From the NCBI GenBank assembly GCA_028280485.1, contig JANQLS010000127.1, forward strand, positions 1 through 38,854: 38,854 bases of DNA. The letters are read 5' to 3'. Origin of the DNA: Planctomycetota bacterium. Its GTDB lineage: Bacteria; Planctomycetota; UBA8108; JACQVS01. Within the stretch, counting starts at the first letter, position 1. Every line of letters begins with the position of its first letter. The notes under the pieces were generated by a model. It had not been told where the DNA came from, did not search any database, and worked only from the letters and a program-made list of their open reading frames with translations. The position numbers and the translations under genes are program-made. Positions 1-8,701 of the stretch are shown piece after piece.

Positions 1-51
1 CGAAAGGAAGAACTCGGTAGTCTGACACGAAAGTTTTCGCTTTTTAATTAG
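1..51 (+). CDS. possible 3' end of a gene entering from the left
   Basis: Frame 1 is open from the first base to a TAG at 49-51 and gives a 16-residue tail that I do not recognise. The only support is that a strong terminator follows at 95-137, which would suit the end of a plus-strand transcript. It could equally be chance. Confidence 0.15.
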   Translation, partial: RKEELGSLTRKFSLFN

Positions 52-94
52 ACTCGCTTTCTCCGAAGAAACGTATCGCTTCTTAGCAACTGTT

Positions 95-137
95 AAAAAA
101 TCCCTGCTACTTTAAGTTAAGGTGGCAGGGATTTTTT
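95..137. terminator. bidirectional intrinsic terminator
   Basis: A 19-bp stem with two G-T wobbles pairs 95-113 with 119-137 around a 5-nt loop. Its core is ATCCCTGC/GCAGGGAT, with an A tract on the left and a T tract on the right, so it can act in both directions. It lies about 140 bp beyond the end of the STAND operon (stop at 280). A weaker hairpin without a T tract (247-251 with 260-264) sits just after that stop. Confidence 0.8.
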
Positions 138-279
138 TATGAGTAAGCTGTGACTTTAATCGAGGATTAAAATAAGTGGAGTTAACTTTTAGTGTGAAGT
201 CAGATACTAGAGTATAGCGTCGATATAGATTATATCCTGGGACGATCCGTCAAGAAAAGGACGGTCTTTCAAAGTTCAT

Positions 280-1620
280 TCACTGGGGAGGATCTGAGAT
301 TACGCGCCCATCTTTTCTTCTTAGTTCAATTTTTTTCGGTGCTGGGCCAATCAAGCAGGTCGATCCACTTTGTATTAATCCTTTTGGGTCATAGCAACAG
401 GATTCTTCCCACCAACCATTAATAAAGTGGTCTTGGATATGTAATTCTGCCAGGCACTTCACTTGTTTGTAGCCATAGGTGTCATAGCTGATCACTCTGA
501 GGGGCCATCCCAGTTCAGGAGTTAAAGGTAAATTATTGATGGAATGGCATAGTAATGTGTTCTTGAAGTCGTGATCTTGAGCAGATAAGCAAGATACGTA
601 ACTTTTCCCCTTGTCTCCAGGCATGCTCTTTTGAAGGACGTTAACTTTCTCACTTGGAATGGTCGGCTTTATTTTATCTAAGAAATCACTTAATCGGACA
701 CCGGTAGCGGACATGTTTTCCGCCCACCTGCAGACACAAACAAATAAGCCTTTAAGTTCGGTTTGTGGGAATTCAGATTTTAGTTGTTCTAGGCTAAATT
801 TGATTTCTTCTTGAACGTCTCCCGTTACTCGCAAGCTCCAGTTCATTTCGTTTAAGTTTTGTGGGATTCCCTCTTGCCGAAAGGCAGCCGTTGGGCGTGT
901 AAAGGGTTTCCTGATCTCAGTATCCTCTATGCTGATATAACTTTTTTTGGTTTGCTCGAAATGGATGGGGGATTTCTGGTTTGACTTAATTAGTCTGATT
1001 CCAGTTTGATTGTCTCTGACTTCCTTTTTAACTTCATCTCTAAATAAAGAATCAAGAAAGTGGCTTGGATTCCATCGTGAACCACCACAAAGGACCGCTA
1101 AGTCAGAATGGGTTGTATCTTCGAGGGTACACCACTCGCTAACATTCCCGAGCAAGTCCCAAACCCCATGTGGTGAAATGCCATCAGAGTAAGTATCTAT
1201 TTTTTTAAGAGGAGCCGAGTGGCCATCATTAAAGAAGCCAGAATTTGCTGGGAACGTCTCAGGTCTGTGATTACCCCAGGGGAAAGTCGATTTACCTCCA
1301 TTGGTAGCGATGTATTGCCATTCACTCTCAGAGGGTAAGCGGGCATTTACGAATTTTCCGAATGCTTGAGCTTCCCAATATGAAATCCCAGTAACTGGGA
1401 ACTCCGCAGTCTTGTAATCGGGTTCGTTCCAGTACTTGGGTTGGGATATATTTTTATCCCTTAACCAACTCCAGCCTTGGTTTGACCAATACTCACGCTG
1501 AGAATAACCTCCAGCGGAAATAAATCCGTCATATTGGGCGACTGAAATTGGGTATTTACTGACACTTATCTTATTCGCTTCTTCAGAGCCGTTAATGTCG
1601 ATGTCTATCCATTCAATCAT
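280..1620 (-). CDS. FGE-like domain fused to a sulfite-oxidase/MsrP-type molybdopterin-binding domain
   Basis: A 446-aa protein with two domains. Residues 1-212 are FGE-sulfatase/SUMF1-like: the PISVAQYDGF opening, FPVTGISYWEA (74-84), RLPSESEWQYIA (94-105), FPWG (113-116), GVWDLLGNVSEW (152-163), GGSRW (179-183) and a terminal TGIRL. Where FGE carries its two active cysteines after GGS, this protein has Asn184 and Leu189 by my alignment, so formylglycine-generating activity is unlikely. Residues 240-446 resemble PF00174: WSLRVTGDV (261-269), a CVCRW motif whose Cys295 matches the Mo-ligand cysteine of the MsrP CVEAW motif, GVRLSDFL, then GWPLRVIS...YGYKQVK (371-388) and a GWWE tail. No signal peptide is visible, so it is probably cytoplasmic. 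It is the last gene of the operon, 41 nt after the STAND gene. I infer an effector or redox output of that NTPase; the reaction is unknown. Confidence 0.8.
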   Translation of the reverse strand: MIEWIDIDINGSEEANKISVSKYPISVAQYDGFISAGGYSQREYWSNQGWSWLRDKNISQPKYWNEPDYKTAEFPVTGISYWEAQAFGKFVNARLPSESEWQYIATNGGKSTFPWGNHRPETFPANSGFFNDGHSAPLKKIDTYSDGISPHGVWDLLGNVSEWCTLEDTTHSDLAVLCGGSRWNPSHFLDSLFRDEVKKEVRDNQTGIRLIKSNQKSPIHFEQTKKSYISIEDTEIRKPFTRPTAAFRQEGIPQNLNEMNWSLRVTGDVQEEIKFSLEQLKSEFPQTELKGLFVCVCRWAENMSATGVRLSDFLDKIKPTIPSEKVNVLQKSMPGDKGKSYVSCLSAQDHDFKNTLLCHSINNLPLTPELGWPLRVISYDTYGYKQVKCLAELHIQDHFINGWWEESCCYDPKGLIQSGSTCLIGPAPKKIELRRKDGRVISDPPQ

Positions 1621-1661
1621 GACTCGTAATTCTCATTTTTAGGCGTTCATCTCTGTAGGCT

Positions 1662-4600
1662 TTAGCTTAAGTAGTTGTAATGAGATTCGCTTGGAATATA
1701 CCGCATAATCGACCAGATGCACTTGATGTACATATCGTAAAGTTGCCAGCCGCCAATAGAGTAGCTCGCGTCGTTGTTTCTCTTTGTACCATCAAAAAGA
1801 GTGCGAAGTAATTCTGCTCGATCATAACTGACTTCTGGGTAGGAGATTCCTGCTTCACTTAAGGAATATTGCTCTGGAAGAAAATATTGTTGCCCAATAA
1901 ATGAATCTGAAAGATACATCATCAATTGTAGAACGCGAGCTTCCGAATCTAAAGTTTGTCGCCAAGCGTCCCCTTCCGGTTCATTGGGAAAAGATCTTTC
2001 AAGCTCTTTCCGTTTTGATTGTAAAGAGAGTAAGGTTTCAAAAAGATCTTGAACGGATCTTTCATAATTCTCATTAATTCTTCGAAATTTATATGCAACT
2101 TCAGCTGGAAAAAATACTAAATCTTTAACCCTGATATCAGGATTATCAAGGATACACCTAGTATAGGTTTCATTTGCTCGTTTCTTTGCTAATGTTGCAT
2201 TCAGAGTAGATTTAAACAAGTCTTGGCTTTCTCTTGCAGAGCCATGATCTGAAATCCAATAACTGAGGTTTCGGTATAATTTAGAGTCCTGATCTTCGAA
2301 ATGGTCATAAATCATTTTTAAAGAGTTTACAATGAGGTATGTCCGATTTTGATCATGCTCCTTGTTCCAATTGAACTGGTCATCCATCCAATCAAGAGCT
2401 TTTTCTGAGAATGTTGAAGCGAAATGTCTCATCATGTAAGCAATTCTGCGTAAGATGATTTTTCTGTTTTCATCGGTGTTACGCTCATTCCCACTTTCGA
2501 CTTTTATATTTTTTGCTTCTTCGGCAATCTCAAGGAGTTCTTGGCATGAGGAAGCATTTCGCCATTTTTTATCTAACCGTTCAAAGGGAGTTGTTTGATC
2601 TTTTACTTCATTTTCATATTTCTTAGAAAGTTGATGATAAATGGGTGATAGAGCCTGGAAGAGGAGTTCATAATCAGTATTTAGGTACAATCGTTTTATA
2701 TCATTGCGGACTTTTTGAAACATACTTCCATATTTTGACTGTAAATCAGGTGAGCTGAAAAATCGACCTAAGAGAATTAAGTTTGCTGGGATAACTTCAT
2801 TAATTTCTTCTGAATTGTAGCCAGAATAATCTTTGTCAATTGAGGGGGTAAAATATGCATTTTCTATATAATCATTTATTGCTAAGGTTGAAGAACTTCG
2901 GCGGTTACTTTCATATTGTAAGAATAAAACCATAGTATCTTCTAAAAATCTTAAGTTGGGATTTATTAAGAATTGTTCATAGGATGCATATTTATAGAGT
3001 GAAAGTTCCCCATTGCTTTTTGGTAGATTTTTAATTGATTTAGAGCGTAAAGCATCTCGAGCTTTGGAAGTATGTAAAGCCGCAAAATATTTGCAAAATA
3101 ATTCATGTGGAGAACAAAATTTCAGCCATTTTTTTTCTGCTGTATTGCCTTCATTTGTTTGTATTAGCACCTGGTGTTTTAAGGCGGCATCTAAAATTTG
3201 ATTAACTAAATTTTTAATTTCTGGTTCACTTAAACCGGAGAGATTAATTAATGAAAGATGGTTTAAAAGTAAATCTTCAGCTTTGGATTTTGTGAGGAAA
3301 TTTCCATCGGTATGCTCATTTAATATAGAGTAAAACGCCAGGACACTTAATGCATCAATGATTGTTTTTTCATCGATATTCTCAACTAACGGGGTTCGGC
3401 TTCCGAATACGCCTCGAGCTCGACTCCACTGGCCCAAGAGCATATTGATGTAGCTTTCTACAAGGCGATCTGCTGAGACATCGGCAGGACCACGTTGAAG
3501 ACATAACGATATATAAAGGTTTAAATATATTGGGGTGGAAAGTAGGGATATTCTTTCTTTTGAGTTATTTGTTTGTTGATTGATCGCATCTTGATGGGTT
3601 GGGTACTGCGATCCATAAACGTTTATGGCTGGTGCGATGCTTTCAAAATTAGCAGGACCGTTTTCATCAAAGGTTGTGTTTTCATTTGTATTGTTGGGGA
3701 AAATCTTATTTTCTAATGATGTGAAAACCAAGTGTTCGGAATGTTGTATTTCGCTGAAAGTGAGGCCTTCTTGGGGCGACTCTTTTGCTTCTATGTAACT
3801 TTTATAGGCTTTATCTATTTGTTGGTAGTTGAACATTAGTTCTTTGAGGACCGTCGAGTCTGGATGCTCGGTGGTGTCGCCCGGGTATTTCTTATTAAGT
3901 TCAGAAATAATAAGCTTGAGGTATGCGATTGCCGCACTGAATGACAATCCTCCTAAGTGAAAGACGTTTTCTGTGAATCTTTCAGATCCATCGATTGCTG
4001 GCTCGCAGTAACGACTGGATAGGATTGTTGAGACTGGGCATTCCTTTATATGATCAATAATTTTATAGCGTTGTTCGACGGTCGCTTCATCGAGGGAGTC
4101 GATAAAAATAATCAATCTTTGTTTTTTTTGTTCAATTGACAGGAATTTTTCCAGTGAGATTTCATGGTTATAGCCAAGGTACTCTTCATAGTAAACTTCA
4201 GCGGCATGAACTAATGATGTTAATTGTTGCTGGTCGTATATCGTTGTTGGGATGAATATTGGTGTCCAACTTTCACAATCTTCCTCCAGGGTTAAGAGGA
4301 GCCGTTTCATAACAGTCGTTTTTCCGGATCCCGGCTTTCCTAATAAAACGGTCTCAGAGGGGGCATTTCTGTTGTTTATTCTGTTTATAAACTCATTTTT
4401 AAAAGTATCCCATTTAAACTCAGGAATGTTGTGGTCTGTGGTGCTTTCGGACTGGGGCCTTTCTGGAAGAAACTTGGGGCAAAAGTCGAAGTTTGAGCTT
4501 TTGAGGCTTACGTTTGGAAGGCTCTCATGGAAGATTGAGAGAACCAGATCTTTGAGGTGTGCGTTATGCTTGAGGCGAATTTGATCTCGAGCTGATTCAT

Positions 4601-4787
4601 GTACTTCTTCTTCGTATTCAAGAGCGCGCTCCTCGATTGACTTTGCTACTTCGATGTTTTTCTTGAGGTTTTGCTTTAAGGTCGTAGGTTGTACTCCTAG
4701 CTGTTTAGCTACTTTTTCCATAGACTCTTTTCGGTCTAAGTCAATCCCTCTATCGGTGAGAAGTTTTCTTAGCTGGTGGCCCTTCAT
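1662..4787 (-). CDS. NACHT-family STAND NTPase
   Basis: A 1041-aa protein. Residues 1-80 are helical with a helix-turn-helix-like stretch (23-45) followed by acidic helices, possibly an effector-associated or recruitment domain. Walker A is GKPGSGKTT (150-158). Walker B is LIIFIDSLDEA (225-235), the acidic DxxDE form typical of NACHT. An STILSSRY segment (253-260) suits sensor 1. Residues from about 450 to the end are predominantly helical and lack obvious TPR, WD40 or LRR periodicity; they may form the sensor region. The start has an upstream AGAGG. It lies third in a four-gene operon, 31 nt after the DUF2000 gene and 41 nt before the FGE/Mo fusion. STAND ATPases oligomerise upon ligand sensing, and many bacterial NACHT proteins are anti-phage. 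No nuclease, TIR or protease domain was recognised in the chain, so effectors may act in trans. The family call is firm; the defence role is inferred. Confidence 0.88.
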   Translation of the reverse strand: MKGHQLRKLLTDRGIDLDRKESMEKVAKQLGVQPTTLKQNLKKNIEVAKSIEERALEYEEEVHESARDQIRLKHNAHLKDLVLSIFHESLPNVSLKSSNFDFCPKFLPERPQSESTTDHNIPEFKWDTFKNEFINRINNRNAPSETVLLGKPGSGKTTVMKRLLLTLEEDCESWTPIFIPTTIYDQQQLTSLVHAAEVYYEEYLGYNHEISLEKFLSIEQKKQRLIIFIDSLDEATVEQRYKIIDHIKECPVSTILSSRYCEPAIDGSERFTENVFHLGGLSFSAAIAYLKLIISELNKKYPGDTTEHPDSTVLKELMFNYQQIDKAYKSYIEAKESPQEGLTFSEIQHSEHLVFTSLENKIFPNNTNENTTFDENGPANFESIAPAINVYGSQYPTHQDAINQQTNNSKERISLLSTPIYLNLYISLCLQRGPADVSADRLVESYINMLLGQWSRARGVFGSRTPLVENIDEKTIIDALSVLAFYSILNEHTDGNFLTKSKAEDLLLNHLSLINLSGLSEPEIKNLVNQILDAALKHQVLIQTNEGNTAEKKWLKFCSPHELFCKYFAALHTSKARDALRSKSIKNLPKSNGELSLYKYASYEQFLINPNLRFLEDTMVLFLQYESNRRSSSTLAINDYIENAYFTPSIDKDYSGYNSEEINEVIPANLILLGRFFSSPDLQSKYGSMFQKVRNDIKRLYLNTDYELLFQALSPIYHQLSKKYENEVKDQTTPFERLDKKWRNASSCQELLEIAEEAKNIKVESGNERNTDENRKIILRRIAYMMRHFASTFSEKALDWMDDQFNWNKEHDQNRTYLIVNSLKMIYDHFEDQDSKLYRNLSYWISDHGSARESQDLFKSTLNATLAKKRANETYTRCILDNPDIRVKDLVFFPAEVAYKFRRINENYERSVQDLFETLLSLQSKRKELERSFPNEPEGDAWRQTLDSEARVLQLMMYLSDSFIGQQYFLPEQYSLSEAGISYPEVSYDRAELLRTLFDGTKRNNDASYSIGGWQLYDMYIKCIWSIMRYIPSESHYNYLS

Positions 4788-4818
4788 GAGTATTCCTCTG
4801 TGTAGTTTTATTGGGGCT

Positions 4819-5226
4819 TTATCGACGTGAAAGATTTTTTGTTTTGGGTACGATCGCTTCTTCTGGTCCGAATAGATGGATACCTAGGTATTCAATTTCA
4901 TCTCCAGACTGATTTTTAAGAGTTTTTGTGTATTCATCGTAAGAGGAGGGAAGAGCTGCTCTTGTGTAGTCTGTGACCTCTACTGAGTCGATTTCAGTAA
5001 AGTGTTTTCGAAGTGTTCGAAGTTTATTTTGGCCAGCTTGGCGGACATGGTGTGCTATGCAGGTAAGTCCACGGTGGACTGCTCCATCTCCATCGATGGC
5101 ATCCTCTCTAAATGTTTCGGGGGGCATATACTTGCTGGCAGATAGCCCTAGCACAAAAGAAATGTTAGCGAGGAGGCCGTGATGCTCTTCGGCTTTGTCG
5201 ACGATGATGACACTGCAAAAATTCAT
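4819..5226 (-). CDS. DUF2000 family protein (PTH2-like fold)
   Basis: A 135-aa protein matching DUF2000 (PF09391) along its whole length: N-terminal SVIIVDKAEE, LLANISFVLGLSASKY, an internal DAIDGDGAVHRGL, then VEVTDYTRAALPSSYDEY and YLGIHLFGPEEAIVPKT near the end. As I recall, this family has a fold related to peptidyl-tRNA hydrolase 2; its biochemical role is not established. It lies 24 nt downstream of the unknown 220-aa gene and 31 nt upstream of the STAND gene, so all are probably co-transcribed. The ribosome-binding site is weak (AAAGAA), which would allow low expression. A PTH2-like protein next to a STAND NTPase suggests a tRNA- or translation-related effector or regulator. That is inference. 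Confidence 0.75.
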   Translation of the reverse strand: MNFCSVIIVDKAEEHHGLLANISFVLGLSASKYMPPETFREDAIDGDGAVHRGLTCIAHHVRQAGQNKLRTLRKHFTEIDSVEVTDYTRAALPSSYDEYTKTLKNQSGDEIEYLGIHLFGPEEAIVPKTKNLSRR

Positions 5227-5250
5227 GATATATTCTTTCTTTTTAGAGGA

Positions 5251-5913
5251 TTACTGGGGGCAATGCTCGAAGCATAACCACATCAGGTTTAATTTTCTGA
5301 GGGTTCTGATGGCAAACAAGCCATGCTTTTTTAGTGCGTGCTCGTTGGTGATGCAGGTTTTTGCTTTCTTGTTGTATACATCCAGCGCTGCACGTTGGGT
5401 GTTTTCTGCGTCATTGATGTCGCTTGGATCTATGAGGTCTTCAGGCAGGAGTAATTTTTTTAGTTGTTGTACTGCGGTGCATGGTGACCGGTGCTTTTGT
5501 TTGGGCTTCTCTTTACTTGCTAGATATAAGGGAGGGTTTGGGATGGTTAAGTGAATTTCTTGATGGAATTTCCAGTGGTCTGAATAGGTTAGTTCTAGAA
5601 AAATCATGTGGTGAAAGTGGGGGACAAGGATGATTGAGCGGGTGTTTTCTTTCTTCGCTCCGTCTTCAGCCATATAAAAGCTTGGCCATTCATGGGTTTT
5701 GAGGTGGCTCCCTTGATCGCCTATATTTTTTAGGAAATATTGAGTTGCGCGATGGCTGCAAGTGCCTTCTTCTAAGCAATGAATCTCCTCAATGTTTTCT
5801 AGAAAAGATTTATCGAACTTGTTTAGGGTGGCTCCTGGTAGATTGGGCATTATTCTCTCCCCAAAGTCATGATTTTCGAGATTGACTCCTTCATACCGAT
5901 AATACCTTATCAT
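5251..5913 (-). CDS. unrecognised His/Cys-rich protein, first gene of the STAND operon
   Basis: A 220-aa soluble protein that I do not recognise. It has 15 His and 6 Cys, clustered as HCLEEGTCSH (45-54), VPHFHHMIF (98-105), DHWKFHQEIH (112-121), CTAV (145) and a terminal CFEHC (214-218), so metal binding is plausible. The basic KEKPKQKHR segment at 134-142 may be an exposed linker. No signal peptide or membrane segment is visible. The start at 5913 has AAGGA eight bases upstream; ATG at codon 22 is an alternative. It is the promoter-proximal gene of the operon with DUF2000, STAND and FGE/Mo proteins, and is preceded by about 650 bp without genes. It could be a sensor, adaptor or effector. Function unknown. 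Confidence 0.6.
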   Translation of the reverse strand: MIRYYRYEGVNLENHDFGERIMPNLPGATLNKFDKSFLENIEEIHCLEEGTCSHRATQYFLKNIGDQGSHLKTHEWPSFYMAEDGAKKENTRSIILVPHFHHMIFLELTYSDHWKFHQEIHLTIPNPPLYLASKEKPKQKHRSPCTAVQQLKKLLLPEDLIDPSDINDAENTQRAALDVYNKKAKTCITNEHALKKHGLFAIRTLRKLNLMWLCFEHCPQ

Positions 5914-6569
5914 ACCCAGATTCCTTTTTGGTCATAGAAATTAAATGAATTAAATATATTTTTAATGCTTGGTATATCACTCTCATAATTCTCTGATATT
6001 TGACCTGGAATTCTTGTAAGTCATATTTTTTAAAAGAGTTACTGTTGTCTTGTGGAGCTTAATATTTCAGCGAAATATTGTGCTGTTTGGTGGGGGTTTG
6101 TTCATATTGAGCCTTCAAGAATAGCGCCATGGTTTTAATTGGACGGGATTGATTTTGAAATCTTGTGCGGGTAAAAGAGTTGGCCCGGTTATGGAAAGTC
6201 GATCGTATTGGAGGTGGGCGGGTTCTTGCTGGTGGAGAATTAAGTGGGATTCAAAGCGGTCATTTGGACCTATTTGTTCGTGTCAGTTAAAGGAAGTCTT
6301 TTAGGTGCATAGGAGTGAGAGTTAGTGCGAATAATTGAGGTTAGGCTTCTGCATATTCTTAATTGCTAAGGCATTAAGTTAAGAGGAGAGTTGATTGACA
6401 AGCTCGATCTTTGCTCGGTCAAATTTATTGTATTGAGATTTGATTAAGAGTTCCTCTCTCTTTGGGAGAGTCGCTTTGTTTGCCTCTTCTGTTACGACGC
6501 GTTTTCCTCGGTTTGTTGTAACCTTTCAACCAGGGCTTCGCTAGCGGGGGAGTGTCCTCTTGATGTTTC
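5914..6569. other. gene-free AT-rich region upstream of the STAND operon
   Basis: No convincing gene is seen here. The right-hand base of the minus-strand operon should have its promoter in the AT-rich 5935-6060 part, but no clear -35/-10 pair stands out. A perfect inverted repeat AATATTT-CAGCG-AAATATT lies near 6062-6080. The rest, to the hydrolase stop at 6570, shows no repeat shared with the other intergenic elements of this window. Confidence 0.5.
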
Positions 6570-7856
6570 TCACCCTTCATTCAATAACAAAAACCGATCG
6601 GCGCGACGTAAGATATATCCGAAGCAAAGAGAAGCCGTGGCATGATTGCCTGCCATCAAATAGGCCTCTGGATTTCCCATCGCCTTTCTTAACTCAAGGC
6701 CCGACTCAATGGGGACCAGGGTATCTTTAGCACCAAAGAAGATGAGTATTTTTTGGGGATCGACGTAGGGCGCTAGCTCTAGGGGATCGGTACGAATGTG
6801 CTTTTTTAATCGTTGGTTAAACTCTTCTTTACTCATTCCTCGCTTCAACCAAGACTCACGATAGAAGCTGACTCCCGGCTCGGTGCTTTCGCTTAATATA
6901 TGGGGAAGGTTGCCACCGGGAAAGGCCAACACTGAGCGTTGGATCATCGGCTCTACGGCTAAGAGGGCGGCTCCGAAGATCCCCCCAGCCGAAACTCCAA
7001 AGTAATGTATGTTTTGTTCATCGACATCTTCACGAGTCGACAGTGCTCGAATAGCCGTACGTGCGATTAGAACGGCAGCTCGAAACTTGGCCTCTAATTG
7101 TTTCGGTTTATGCTCTGCTTCCAAAAACTCATTTTCAGGGATGAGAGTTACGGCATGAACTCCCTTTCGAGCGTACCTTCTAGCTAAGTACCGAGCGGCA
7201 AAAGCAGCTTCCACAGGTGGGGTCATGAGGACGAGAGGTCGAGAACTTAAATCCTCATCGGTCTGGGCTGGATAAAATTCGATGGTTCCCCTTAAGTCGT
7301 ATTCTTTGGGTACATTCACAACCTTGACTCCATCAGTATTCGATGCGGAAAACAATTGTCGAAGGTTTTGAACTTCAGCTTCTGTGACTTTGTAATAATC
7401 AATTATTTCAGGTGGTGGCTGAGAGATCGGTCGAGCGGGTTCCATTAAGGGTTGATGAGCAGCGATCAAACCCCAGGGCATGTAGTCTGACGCCGATGGC
7501 GTGAAGGGTTTATCAAGATCTTTCTTAGTCATACAGGAAAAAGCCGCATAGCTAGGTGCGCCCACCACGTATTGAAACGCATACCCCAAGCCAATCGTAG
7601 GTGCTGTTGAAAAATCGATCGCAGTTTCTAACTCAACCCAGGGCGTCAACGATACCAGCATCGCCAGCGGTGAAAGGGCTAAAGTCACGGGCGCGGAAAC
7701 TGCCCAACCCAAGTACTTTCCACCTCTAGAAATAGTTGCAACTGGCGGGGGGCCTTCTTCAAAAGCAGCTATCCCACCATTGTTGCGTTCGAGTACAAGT
7801 GAGCAACCTGAAACTAAAGGAGTGATAAGAATTATGAGGAGAAGGAGGTTTTTCAT
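6570..7856 (-). CDS. lipoprotein alpha/beta hydrolase
   Basis: A 428-aa envelope protein. The N-terminus is a lipoprotein signal with lipobox LVSGC (lipidated Cys18). Residues 45-110 form hydrophobic segments (membrane-associated or hairpin) before the catalytic part. The alpha/beta-hydrolase core spans about 180-428, with nucleophile elbow GVSAGG (Ser289), acid in FFGAKDTLVP (Asp378) and His405 in AGNHAT, in the canonical order. The substrate cannot be read; an esterase or acyl-hydrolase acting at the membrane is likely. It is transcribed alone: a strong terminator at 7997-8038 separates it from the upstream operon. Confidence 0.8.
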   Translation of the reverse strand: MKNLLLLIILITPLVSGCSLVLERNNGGIAAFEEGPPPVATISRGGKYLGWAVSAPVTLALSPLAMLVSLTPWVELETAIDFSTAPTIGLGYAFQYVVGAPSYAAFSCMTKKDLDKPFTPSASDYMPWGLIAAHQPLMEPARPISQPPPEIIDYYKVTEAEVQNLRQLFSASNTDGVKVVNVPKEYDLRGTIEFYPAQTDEDLSSRPLVLMTPPVEAAFAARYLARRYARKGVHAVTLIPENEFLEAEHKPKQLEAKFRAAVLIARTAIRALSTREDVDEQNIHYFGVSAGGIFGAALLAVEPMIQRSVLAFPGGNLPHILSESTEPGVSFYRESWLKRGMSKEEFNQRLKKHIRTDPLELAPYVDPQKILIFFGAKDTLVPIESGLELRKAMGNPEAYLMAGNHATASLCFGYILRRADRFLLLNEG

Positions 7857-7996
7857 ATCGAAACTGCCACGTCATCAATGAACTTGAATTATTTACTTTT
7901 AGAAACTGAATACCAACTCAGCTTCAGTTTTCACGTCATGCTAACCTACGGGTTGGTTTCCTGAAGCGAATAAATTTTTTAAGTTCATGTTTAAAG

Positions 7997-8038
7997 AAAA
8001 AGTGGAGGAGGGTTTTTAACATACCCTCCTCCACTTTT
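7997..8038 (-). terminator. intrinsic terminator of the sigma/serpin/lipoprotein operon
   Basis: A 13-bp perfect GC-rich stem pairs AGTGGAGGAGGGT (8001-8013) with ACCCTCCTCCACT (8023-8035) around a 9-nt loop. It is extended by A/T pairs, and a T-rich run follows on the minus-strand transcript. It lies 30 bp after the last operon gene (stop at 8068). Confidence 0.88.
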
Positions 8039-8067
8039 CGAATCACAACGTTTCGTTTCAATTAAGA

Positions 8068-8652
8068 TCACTTCGGTTTGCACACAATAGATTCGACGTG
8101 GTAGAGTCTTTCGGGTGAAACGATCTTTCCGCTCCAAACTCCTTTTTCCTTCGATTCATCGGTGGTGCTCACATCCATTACGACCCGTATGAATAGCTTT
8201 GCGTTTCCAGTTACTTTAAGATCTTCGATACCTTTCCAATCTTTATCTGTAAGCACGATGTTACGGATAACAGACTCTCCCGGGTCGAGTGTGTACCAAT
8301 CTGGAAAATTTCTCGTCCAGCCCCTGTCTCGCTTTTTTTCAAGCTGAACTTTGCGTCCATCGCTGGTTCTTACCTCGAGTGATAAATTGAAGTAGCCCCA
8401 GGAACACCACTCTCGCCACACTCCTAATGGGCGATTTGAGAGATTTGTAATTACAACTGGAAATCCTTTTGAGAAAGAGATAGTTCTCTTTCCATTGCGC
8501 TCGGGTGAAGCGATTCCTACAAGGACTTCTGAGCGCTGGGCTTTGTTTGCATCTTTTTCTTTTGTATGGACGGCGTTCGCGAGGAGACAGGTTGTGATGA
8601 CGACCAAGGCTGCTCCGCTCAAGCTAACGAATCGTTTCGTTTTCGAAATCAT
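8068..8652 (-). CDS. small secreted or lipoprotein, paralogue of the neighbour at 8702-9265
   Basis: A 194-aa protein of unknown function. The hydrophobic N-terminus (8-27) ends in ITTC (Cys22), an imperfect lipobox; the paralogue has a good one at the same position. The mature part looks like a single beta-sandwich: SKGFPVVITNLSNRPLGVWR (61-80), a WCSWGY motif, a charged DGRKVQLEKK strand, and a conserved GKIVSPERLYH tail. Alignment to the neighbour is continuous, indicating tandem duplication. It has an extra C-terminal VCKPK with a cysteine. It is the last gene of the sigma-factor operon, 49 nt after its paralogue. A surface role, perhaps modifying or sensing proteins with the upstream serpin, is only inference. 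Confidence 0.65.
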   Translation of the reverse strand: MISKTKRFVSLSGAALVVITTCLLANAVHTKEKDANKAQRSEVLVGIASPERNGKRTISFSKGFPVVITNLSNRPLGVWREWCSWGYFNLSLEVRTSDGRKVQLEKKRDRGWTRNFPDWYTLDPGESVIRNIVLTDKDWKGIEDLKVTGNAKLFIRVVMDVSTTDESKEKGVWSGKIVSPERLYHVESIVCKPK

Positions 8653-8701
8653 GAGTCATTTTCCTATTAAGATATTATGTTTCTTTAGATTCAGGCCTTT
8701 T

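Noticed and set aside
280..1620. FGE-like domain as the maturase of the sulfatase at 20575-22500
   Set aside because: Both catalytic cysteine positions are replaced and the gene is part of a distant operon with a STAND NTPase.
4252..4584. 110-codon plus-strand frame
   Set aside because: Antisense shadow within the STAND gene over the Walker A region.
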